Assembly: GCA_043720395.1 (NCBI GenBank)
Contig: JAYSSR010000084.1
Coordinates: forward strand, 1 to 64,000
Direction of reading: 5' to 3'
Source of the DNA: JANOYY01 sp043720395
GTDB taxonomy: Bacteria > Actinomycetota > Acidimicrobiia > Acidimicrobiales > JANYDT01
Length of the DNA: 64,000 bases
Shown here: in pieces, positions 35,591 through 42,883 of the stretch
Layout: each line of letters opens with the position of its first letter
Numbering within the stretch: the stretch's first letter is position 1
The notes under the pieces: generated by a model
What the model was told of the DNA's origin: nothing
What the model saw: the letters and a program-made list of their open reading frames with translations, nothing else
Databases searched by the model: none
Position numbers and translations under genes: made by a program

Positions 35591-36887
35591 TTGACTCATC
35601 CTTGTCGTTCGCAGCCTGAAGTTCGAGTACGCCGATACCAGCCGCCTCGTTCTGCTCGCGCCACTTGGAGCGGGACATGCGCGTAGTGTCGACGTCGCCC
35701 GCGAGGCTGCGTAGCGCACCAACCGTCGCGTCGACCTTCGACGTGTGAGCGAAGGGATTCCAGTCGAAGAACCGACATGCGTTCTGCCAGGTGATCTTGT
35801 GGATCTCGTCGTCGTTGCAGCCTGCGTCCTGGAATTCTTTCCAGGCAAGCTCTGGCGATTCCGGCCACGTCGTGTCCGTGTGCGGATAGTCGCACTCCCA
35901 AGCGATGATGTCGACACCGATGCGATCGCGTAGCAACAGCCCGGAAGGATCGGTGATGTAGCAGGCGAGGATGTGCTCGCGGAAGACTTCCGAAGGCAGC
36001 TTTCCGCCGAAGTCGCTGTGGAGCCAGCTCTGGTTCTGGAAGTGTCGGTCGATCCGATCGAAGTAGAACGGGATCCATCCGATACCTCCCTCGGAGAGTG
36101 CGACTCTGAGGTCTGGGAAGCGCCGCAGCGTCGGGCCAAAGAGAAGGTCCTGGGCGGTGATCGCGCTGATCTGGCAGGAAAGAACCATCAGGTGGTCGAT
36201 GGGTGCCTCCTTCGGTGACTGGATGACCGCAAACCCTGCGCCAATGTGCAGCGACAGCACCATGTTCTCGTCGCAGAGTGCCTTGAGCATGGGGTCCCAG
36301 TGCCCCGAGAGAAAGCTCGGAAAGCCCTGGACGTGTGGCATCTCGGGAAAACTGATGCTGCGACAACCCTTCTTGCCCAGTCTGTGGATCTCCTCTACGG
36401 CCAGTTCGACGTCCCACATCGGAACGATGCCGAGGGGAATGAACCGGCCCGGATACGCGCCGCACCACTCATCAATCGCCCAGTCGTTGTAGGCCTGGAG
36501 CATCACGAGGGCGACCTCTTTGTCTGTTGCCTCGTGGAACGTGCGCGCGTTGAAGCCGGCCATGGTCGGAAAGTTCAGGGACGCGAGCACACCGTTGGCG
36601 TTCATATCCGCGACCCGGGCGTGAACGTCGAAGCAACCGGGACGGAGCTCGGAGTAGGCACCTGGGCTGAAGCCCCACTCCTCCCTCGGCCAACCAACCG
36701 TCGCGGCCATGCCGAACGGCGTAGAGGTCGCGTTGCCCTGGAAGACCCACTCATCCGCCCCGGAACCGTTGCGTACAACTTTGGGTGCCCGATCTTTCCA
36801 CTTCGCCGGTACGTGGTTTTCGTACATGTCTGGCGGTTCGACCATGTGGTCGTCGATGCTGACCATGATCATGTCGTTCATCTGCAT
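35577..36887 (-). CDS. amidohydrolase-2 family protein, intact copy of the 10401-11672 gene
   Basis: A 436-residue protein with N-terminal SIDDHMVEPPDMY, GMAATVGWPREEWGF, PGRFIPLGIVPMWD, a histidine in MVLSLHIGAG and IAWECDYPHTDTTWPES near the C-terminus. It matches the frameshifted gene at 10.4-11.7 kb almost throughout. Family members act on acyl or carboxylated ring fragments; specific reaction unknown. It sits between an SDR and the P450. Confidence 0.92.
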   Translation of the reverse strand: MQMNDMIMVSIDDHMVEPPDMYENHVPAKWKDRAPKVVRNGSGADEWVFQGNATSTPFGMAATVGWPREEWGFSPGAYSELRPGCFDVHARVADMNANGVLASLNFPTMAGFNARTFHEATDKEVALVMLQAYNDWAIDEWCGAYPGRFIPLGIVPMWDVELAVEEIHRLGKKGCRSISFPEMPHVQGFPSFLSGHWDPMLKALCDENMVLSLHIGAGFAVIQSPKEAPIDHLMVLSCQISAITAQDLLFGPTLRRFPDLRVALSEGGIGWIPFYFDRIDRHFQNQSWLHSDFGGKLPSEVFREHILACYITDPSGLLLRDRIGVDIIAWECDYPHTDTTWPESPELAWKEFQDAGCNDDEIHKITWQNACRFFDWNPFAHTSKVDATVGALRSLAGDVDTTRMSRSKWREQNEAAGIGVLELQAANDKDESNDHR

Positions 36888-36914
36888 GGGAGGCGCTCTT
36901 TTCTATTGCTTCGC

Positions 36915-37679
36915 TCAGATCGGTCGGCGCGGCGTGACGGCGACGGTTGGGATATTGGCACTCGAACCGCAGCGCAGCAGACCTTCGACGGCATCCACGA
37001 AGTGGTCGACGTCCATGAGCTTGTCCGTGAGAAGACCCCGCGCCATCCAGATCGGAAAGAGTTCCCCAGCGAGCGCAGGATCCCAGGACGCCGTAAATCG
37101 CGAGCCTGCGTCACCCTCCCCTCCGGTGCACTCACCCACGATCAATCGCGTGAATCCAACGTCCGGGTGCTCCGATCGCCAGGCCTCGACGAGCTTGTCG
37201 AGGGCGGCCTTTGTCACGGTGTAGGAGGCGAGCCCCGGCCAAGGCGAAGTGAGGGACGCGCTGACCGAGGAGAGATACACGGCCATGCCTGCCGATTGGC
37301 GGAGATGCGGGAGCGCAGCCGCAGTGATGCTGGAGGCACCGATCACGTTGGTTGCGAAGACCCGCATCCAGATTTCCGGCGTGATCTCTTCGATTCGGTT
37401 GAGAGTCCCGATACCAGCGGCCACCACGATGGCGTCTATGCCGCCCAGGCCGACAGCTGCGGCGTCGATGGCCTCGCGACACGAGTCCGCGGAGGTCACG
37501 TCGCAGGGTATGGCGAGGGTGCCGGCGCCAGCTTCGTCGGCCGCTTCGCTGAGGAGTTGCTCGCTTCGAGCGAGGAGCGCAACCCGAGCCCCTCGACCAG
37601 CGAGACCGATTCCGATGCACCGACCCAACCCGGTCGAGGCACCGACGACGACGACTCTACGGGCCGTCACCTGAACCAC
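36915..37679 (-). CDS. short-chain dehydrogenase/reductase
   Basis: A 254-residue SDR with GASTGLG, VAAGIGTLN in the NAG position, and YTVTK active site. The GTG start at 37679 overlaps the stop of a 32-codon ORF. The C-terminal region (AGELFPIWMARGLLTDKLMDV) departs from the usual VDGG ending, as in some SDRs acting on bulky alcohols. Second or third gene of the CoA-transferase/P450 operon. Confidence 0.88.
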   Translation of the reverse strand: MVQVTARRVVVVGASTGLGRCIGIGLAGRGARVALLARSEQLLSEAADEAGAGTLAIPCDVTSADSCREAIDAAAVGLGGIDAIVVAAGIGTLNRIEEITPEIWMRVFATNVIGASSITAAALPHLRQSAGMAVYLSSVSASLTSPWPGLASYTVTKAALDKLVEAWRSEHPDVGFTRLIVGECTGGEGDAGSRFTASWDPALAGELFPIWMARGLLTDKLMDVDHFVDAVEGLLRCGSSANIPTVAVTPRRPI

Positions 37680-37765
37680 CCGAAGAGAAACTGCGCGAGC
37701 GCGGCGACGCTATTCACCACGGGATTTCGCTTGCCGTCAGCTTGGAACACGTCGACGTTGTTCAC
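37667..37765 (-). CDS. 32-residue ORF coupled to both neighbours
   Basis: A GTG at 37765 overlaps the CoA-transferase stop (GTGA), and the TGA at 37667 lies 13 bases inside the SDR start. The peptide (VNNVDVFQADGKRNPVV, AALAQFLFGWFR) resembles the extreme C-terminus of SDRs such as the one at 1858-2688 (MTAQFLYGKFG). It is therefore either a small coupling peptide or the last trace of a deleted SDR. Confidence 0.4.
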   Translation of the reverse strand: MNNVDVFQADGKRNPVVNSVAALAQFLFGWFR

Positions 37766-38982
37766 GCGACGACCCCCTTGATTCGTAGATCGATGATTGC
37801 TTCCATGTCGAGACCGAGTTCGCCGAGGATCTCATCGCCGTGCTCGTTGAACGCTGGCGCTCGCTTCGGAGTCGCCGGTTGCTCGTTGTACTGCACCGGG
37901 GCAGCGATCAGCCGGAACGGAACTCCGTCTGCGGTTTCGCAGCCTTGCAGGTAGCCGTTGGCGGTTGTTTGTGGATCGATGGCCGCCTCCAGCGTGGTCT
38001 GAACGATGGCCCACTGACCGGTGAAGGGTGCCAGCCGCTGGCGCCACTCGTCCACCGGCGCTTCGGCGAAAATCTCCGTGAGGATCGTCGTCGCCGCGAG
38101 ACCGTTCGCCAGGAGCGATCCGTGGTCTGCGAAGCGGGCATCTGTGGCGAGGTCGGGTCGCCCTACGACGTCGCAAAGCGGCCCCCAGTACTTGCCCGCC
38201 TGCAAGCAGGTGAGCGCGACTTCCCGACCGTCCTTGGTCAGGTACGTCCGCAACAGTGGGTTCCCGGCCAGCTGTGACTGCGACGGTGCCCCCCACGGCC
38301 TGTCCATCAGCAGCGAGAGTGCCACGGCCTGCCCCATGGCCCACAGCCCAGTGCCGAGCAAGGAGACGTCGACGATCGTCGCCTCCCCGGTGCGCTCGCG
38401 GTGGAAGAGCGCACCCATGATGCCGCCAGCGATCGTCATCGCACCGATCGAATCGCCGAACCCCGGGCCCGGCGGAGGCACGCTAAGTGTTCCGTACTCG
38501 GGCCGTGTCGCACCCATTGCCACACCGGCGCGAGCCCAGAAGGCCAGCGAATCGTAGGAACCCTTGTCAGCGTCGGGTCCCCGCTCGCCCTGGCCGGTGC
38601 CGCGCACATAGATGATCTTCGGGTTGGCGGCTCTGATCTGGTCGACGCCGATGCCGAGCTTTGTCCGAACTCCCGGCAGCTTGTTCGTGAGGAATACGTC
38701 GGAGGTTTCCGCCAGCTTGCAGAGGATTTCCAGTCCCTCGGGAGAGGTCAGGTCGAGTCCAAGGCTGCGCTTGCCCCGGTTCGAGTGCTCGAGCAGGGCA
38801 TGGACGCCCCCGCCCATCGTTGCGATTCCCGTGGAGGCCAGGCCCCGCATTGCGTCGCCGCGTTCGACGTGTTCGATCTTGACCACGTCGGCACCCCAAT
38901 CAGCGAGCAGTGCCGAAGCCGCTGGGACGAACGTGTGCTCGGCAACCTCGAGGACGCGGACACCTTGCAAAATTGCGGTCAC
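37762..38982 (-). CDS. CaiB/BaiF family III CoA-transferase
   Basis: A 406-residue protein with N-terminal VRVLEVAEHTFVPAASAL, WGADVVKIEHV, FLTNKLPGVRTKLGI and the active-site aspartate region KGSYDSLAFWARAG. It transfers CoA between carboxylic acids. The GTG at 38982 has GGGGG upstream. First gene of the minus-strand operon that continues through small ORF, SDR, amidohydrolase, P450 and lactonase-like genes, controlled from operator site 16. A 31-codon copy of its N-terminus is at 2689-2784. Confidence 0.9.
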   Translation of the reverse strand: MTAILQGVRVLEVAEHTFVPAASALLADWGADVVKIEHVERGDAMRGLASTGIATMGGGVHALLEHSNRGKRSLGLDLTSPEGLEILCKLAETSDVFLTNKLPGVRTKLGIGVDQIRAANPKIIYVRGTGQGERGPDADKGSYDSLAFWARAGVAMGATRPEYGTLSVPPPGPGFGDSIGAMTIAGGIMGALFHRERTGEATIVDVSLLGTGLWAMGQAVALSLLMDRPWGAPSQSQLAGNPLLRTYLTKDGREVALTCLQAGKYWGPLCDVVGRPDLATDARFADHGSLLANGLAATTILTEIFAEAPVDEWRQRLAPFTGQWAIVQTTLEAAIDPQTTANGYLQGCETADGVPFRLIAAPVQYNEQPATPKRAPAFNEHGDEILGELGLDMEAIIDLRIKGVVA

Positions 38983-39025
38983 GTTTTGGCCCCCAGCTGA
39001 TAGTGAGATGTGACTTGGACGAGGA

Positions 39026-39066
39026 AACGTAGCACGAGTCAATTCTCAAGTCGACTTCGACGTCAG
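39026..39066 (-). promoter_or_regulatory. operator candidate, site 16, with -10 box
   Basis: TCGACTTCGACGTCAG at 39051-39066 and minus-strand -10-like TACGTT (39031-39026) for the CoA-transferase operon. On the plus side a TATTCT at 39073-39078 has no gene behind it. Confidence 0.64.
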
Positions 39067-39079
39067 AGTCAATATTCTC

Positions 39080-40422
39080 GGGGCGCGCCACTCGATGCGG
39101 GTCCGATGGGATCCGGACGTTGAGTCTTGGGCCGACGATCTCGACTCGCGTCGATACGCCCTCGCGCTCCCACACCTTGAAGGGCCCGAAACCGTCGGTA
39201 ACCTTCTATGGCTCCCGGCGTCCAGATTACTCGGGACGGTCTGTTCGCCGGTAATGACGTTGAGTTCTCCTAGCGAAAACTTACGCCGCGCAGTGACTAC
39301 GGGACGAGTCGCTCAACCTGGATCGTGGCGGTAGTCCCACTTGGCCAGCAACGTCGCAGCGTCGGGCTGGCGCGCAAACCATCGCCCGACGAGCTTCGCC
39401 GCTCGTTCGCAATCGGAGTGGCTTTCCGTGACACTGCGCTGAATCTGTGTGGCCTCCGATTGACGATCGCGGCGCACTCCGGTCGTTTGCGACTCGACCA
39501 CGCGTGACAGGTGCGAGCCGAATCGCGAGCCGACGAAGGGCCGCAAACCGGTGACCTTTCAGTCGAGGCCGGCGAGCAAGCACGGGTTCTCCGATATCCC
39601 TACTGCATCTGATCTGCTGCGGAGTACGTCTCGAAGGGCCGGCCCATCGGAGTCGCACCGACATGTGTCGTACTTGGCTCGCTCTACGAGCGCCCGATCG
39701 CGTTGCGGGACTGTGCCGTAGCTGTGGGCACCAAATGGCCGTTGAGACGGACACCCGAGTTGAGGGCCGTGTCCGAGTGGCATCCGCTGTTTGGTGACTC
39801 GGCCTTCGCTGCGCTGCGGCCTCCCGAGTTTGCGTGACCCGTCGGCCTGGTGACTGCAAGGGCACCCGTGTTCAAGCCGCCGCCCGGGCCGCCTCCAGGC
39901 CCCCGATCTGGAGGACCCGCCGGAGTGACCGGCAACTTCGTCGTGGCGGTCGTCGCCTTCTGCGTGGTCGACGTCGTCTTCTTGTCGTCTTCGTCGTCGA
40001 AGCGAGGGCCCCGGCCCCGCCGACGGCCAAAGCAATCAGTGTTGCGGTCAGCAGCAGACCTGGTCGTCGAGAGTGGTTACGCATTGGTGTCTCGATTCAT
40101 CGGTTGGTGGGGCTCGATCAGGCGGCGGAATGCCACGTTCGGCCACCTCCTTGTCCGTGGGCGTCACACCTCATCGCTCAGGTCGAGACACTCACAGGTC
40201 AAACCGTGAGCCAGCCGAGAGCCACTCGCAGGCACCGTACCCAGGGTCTCCTCGAAGGCTGGGCCTGGCCGATCGTCACCCGCCTGGCCACGCCAACTGA
40301 AACCCGCAACGACATGAAGTCGGCAATCGCGATTCTTCAAATTGGGGACATCGACGACGCGAAGCTGAGTACAAGAGCATCGTGTGCCGTCGACAGGTCG
40401 AGCGGTTCTTCGCGTCCTGGGC
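39080..40422. other. 1.3-kb stretch without an intact gene; possible decayed secreted protein on minus strand
   Basis: No full-length gene is supported. On the minus strand from about 40084 a frame starts MRNHSRRPGLLLTATLIALA then VGGAGALAS, a convincing signal peptide. After a frame change a Thr/Lys-rich stretch (KKTTSTTQKATTATTKLPV) and a Gly/Pro-rich one (GPGGGPGGGLNTGALAV) follow in one frame down to 39684. This looks like a secreted low-complexity protein with a frameshift. The rest, including 40085-40422, shows nothing I can identify. Confidence 0.4.
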
Positions 40423-41217
40423 TCAGAGGTTGACGCTGAATCCGCCGTTGACCGGGTAGGTCTGTCCGGTGATCCAGCCCGATGATCCGGACGCGAGGAA
40501 CGTGATCATCGCAGCGACGTCGCTCGGTTCGCCGAAGCGGCGGATGATGTAGCTGCGCAGGACCCGCTTGGCGAGTTCCTCGTTGGTGGTCATCGCCTCG
40601 ATTGCCGGGGTGCGCGTCGCGGCGATGGCGACGTTGTTCGCGGTGATGTTGAACTGGCCGAGGCTGCGGGCCAGGGCCCGGGTGAGGCCGGCGGCACCGG
40701 CCTTGGCTGCCGAGTAGGCCTCGAGGCCGGGTTCGCCGACGCGGCCGGCGTCGCTGATCACGGTGATGAGGCGCCCGCCGTTACCGGCTTCGATCATGCC
40801 GGGGATGACTGCTCGCGTGCAGTTGAGCGGCCCGTACAGGTTGACCCGGATGAAGGCTTCCCATTCGGCGGGTTCCTTCTCCCAGAACGGCCGTCGAGTG
40901 GTAGGGCTCGGGTCGGCGCCGGCGTTGCCGGCGTTGTTGACGAGGACGTCGATGATGCCGAGTTGTTCGGCGGCGGTGGCGACGGTCCGCTGCACGCTCT
41001 CGAAGTTGGTGACGTCGCCGGGGGCGGCGAGGGCGGTCCCGCCGGCCTCGTTGATCTCGTCGGCCACCGCCTTGGCGCGTTCGGCGAAGTAGTCGTTGAC
41101 GACGACCTTTGCGCCGTACCCGGCGAGGTAGCGGGCCGTTTGGGCTCCCACGCCTTGTCCCGCACCGGTGACGAGGGCGACGCGGCCGTGGAGATCGAGG
41201 AGGTTGAGGTCAGACAT
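40423..41217 (-). CDS. short-chain dehydrogenase/reductase
   Basis: A 264-residue SDR with TGAGQGVG cofactor motif, NNAGNAG, active-site YSAAK and the C-terminal FLASGSSGWITGQTYPVNGG. It is typical of hydroxyacyl-CoA or hydroxysteroid dehydrogenases. Its ATG overlaps the stop of the upstream acyl-CoA ligase by eight bases. Last gene of the minus-strand operon running from 47561. Confidence 0.92.
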   Translation of the reverse strand: MSDLNLLDLHGRVALVTGAGQGVGAQTARYLAGYGAKVVVNDYFAERAKAVADEINEAGGTALAAPGDVTNFESVQRTVATAAEQLGIIDVLVNNAGNAGADPSPTTRRPFWEKEPAEWEAFIRVNLYGPLNCTRAVIPGMIEAGNGGRLITVISDAGRVGEPGLEAYSAAKAGAAGLTRALARSLGQFNITANNVAIAATRTPAIEAMTTNEELAKRVLRSYIIRRFGEPSDVAAMITFLASGSSGWITGQTYPVNGGFSVNL

Positions 41218-42745
41218 TTCGGGTTCGTCCTTGCCAGTAGGGGGCGCGGAGCTCGTTCTTGAGCACTTTGCCCATCGGGTTTCTCGGGAGTTGGTCGACG
41301 AGCTCGACTCGTCGCGGCTTCTTGTAGGAGGCGAGCCGACCGTCGAGGAAGGCTTGGAGTTCGGTGACGTCGACGGTCCGTCCGGGGGCGGGGATCACGA
41401 ATGCGAGCGGTTGCTCACCGAAGTCGTCGTGGGGGATCCCGATCACGGCGCAGTCCTCGACGTCGGGGTGCTCGACGATCGTCTTCTCGATCTCGGCCGG
41501 GTAGATGTTGACCCCGCCGGCGACGATCATGTCCTTGATCCGATCGGTGATGTAGAGGAACCCGTCCTCGTCGACGTGGCCGACGTCGCCGGTGCGGTAG
41601 AACCCGTCGCGGATGATGTCGGGTCCGAGCGGTTCGTGACCGAGGTAGCCCTTCAGCACGGTCGGCGTGTTGGCCGCGATCTCACCGGTCTCGCCCGTCG
41701 GCAACCGGTTCCAGTTGTCGTCGACAATGGCGATCTCGACGCCGTCGTAGGGCAGGCCGCTGCTGCCCGGCTTGGTGAGTTGGTGCTCGGGCGAGATCGA
41801 GGTGATCATCCCGACTTCACTGCAGCCGTAGCCCTCCCATAGCAAGCCCGACCCGACGCGGTCGACGATCCACTCCTTGACGGACTGCGGCACCGGGGCG
41901 GCGCCGGTGGACAGCACGACGATCGAGGACAGGTCGAACTGGTCGACGACGCCGGCGGGCAGCGCCTGAATTCGCAGCAGCATCGTCGGGACCGACGTCC
42001 ACACCTGCACGCGGTGATGCTCGATGAGACGCAGCGCTTCGGTCGGGTCATAGGGGTCGAGGAGCACGACGGTGCCGCCGACCGCGCAGGCGGCCGATGC
42101 GACTGCGGGTCCAGCGCCGTGATGTACCGGCAGTGTCATCAGTACGACGGCTCCGTCGGGCTGCGTTGGGACCGACGTGAGCGACTCCATGTACCGCGCG
42201 AGCCGGCCGGGGTCGGTACCGGTCGGATCGAACGGCGGGACCCCGCGGGGTGCTCCGGTCGTGCCCGATGTGTAGAGCACCATAAGTGTGCGACGCGGCC
42301 CGAACCGCGGTGTTGAGATGGGCGTCGTGATCAGGTCCTCGTAGCGCACGCCGGCTGCTCCGGGGGCCTGGCCGACAGTGATGAGCACCGCGACGTCCTG
42401 GTCTGCCCAACCTGTCGTGTCGGCGTCGTTGCAGGCGAGGCCCTTGGCCTCGCTGTCACGCAGGATGTAGGCGGCTTCGGCGGGGGTCAGCTTCCAATTG
42501 ACGGCTACTTGGGCGACGCCCAACTTCTGCAGCGCACGTTGGATGACGAACCACTCGAAGCCGAGCCGGAAGCGCATCCCGAGGCGGTCACCTGCCCGCA
42601 GACCCATGGCGGCCAGCCCTTCGGCGACATGGTCGGACAGGCTGTTCCATTCGCCGTAGGTGAGCACGTCGTCGCCGTGGATCACCGCTGCGTGGTCCGG
42701 TTCGAGTGCCGCCCAGTGCTCGGGTGTGCCGGCCTCGGCGGTCAT
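41210..42745 (-). CDS. acyl-CoA synthetase (AMP-forming)
   Basis: A 511-residue ANL-family ligase: LYTSGTTGAPRGVP, YGCSEVG, TGDVGHVDEDG, DRIKDMIVAGGVNIYPAE and NPMGKVLKNELR. It would activate a free acid entering this operon's pathway. Its ATG overlaps the TGA of a 29-codon ORF (ATGA), so initiation is likely coupled. The neighbouring SDR, CoA-transferase, crotonase and thiolase-fold genes make a beta-oxidation-like set. Confidence 0.92.
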   Translation of the reverse strand: MTAEAGTPEHWAALEPDHAAVIHGDDVLTYGEWNSLSDHVAEGLAAMGLRAGDRLGMRFRLGFEWFVIQRALQKLGVAQVAVNWKLTPAEAAYILRDSEAKGLACNDADTTGWADQDVAVLITVGQAPGAAGVRYEDLITTPISTPRFGPRRTLMVLYTSGTTGAPRGVPPFDPTGTDPGRLARYMESLTSVPTQPDGAVVLMTLPVHHGAGPAVASAACAVGGTVVLLDPYDPTEALRLIEHHRVQVWTSVPTMLLRIQALPAGVVDQFDLSSIVVLSTGAAPVPQSVKEWIVDRVGSGLLWEGYGCSEVGMITSISPEHQLTKPGSSGLPYDGVEIAIVDDNWNRLPTGETGEIAANTPTVLKGYLGHEPLGPDIIRDGFYRTGDVGHVDEDGFLYITDRIKDMIVAGGVNIYPAEIEKTIVEHPDVEDCAVIGIPHDDFGEQPLAFVIPAPGRTVDVTELQAFLDGRLASYKKPRRVELVDQLPRNPMGKVLKNELRAPYWQGRTRNV

Positions 42746-42831
42746 GGCTGCGCTCCCTGTTCTTCGGTCGCGATGTGTGCAGGCGAATGCGGTGCCGCGG
42801 TTAATCGGTTGTTGCGAAGATCGTGATTCAT
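42742..42831 (-). CDS. 29-residue ORF coupled to the acyl-CoA ligase
   Basis: ATG at 42831, preceded by CTGGAG seven to twelve bases upstream, opens a 29-codon frame (MNHDLRNNRLTAAPHSPAH, ending EEQGAQP) whose TGA overlaps the ligase ATG. The 138-bp gap here is unusual in an otherwise tightly packed operon. It may be a coupling or leader peptide. No homologue recognised. Confidence 0.4.
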   Translation of the reverse strand: MNHDLRNNRLTAAPHSPAHIATEEQGAQP

Positions 42832-42883
42832 ATCTGCTCCAGGTCGAATGCGTGGTGAACCGATGAAACGGTGGTCGGCCCTG

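Noticed and set aside
2822..39066. Palindromes considered as REP-like or transposable repeats
   Set aside because: They are only 16 bases, vary at purine/pyrimidine positions and sit next to -10 boxes; no flanking repeat unit is conserved.
39313..39865. Several open minus-strand frames in the 39-40 kb gap
   Set aside because: Composition and lack of any domain or start signal do not support genes; only the signal-peptide frame was kept as a possible remnant.
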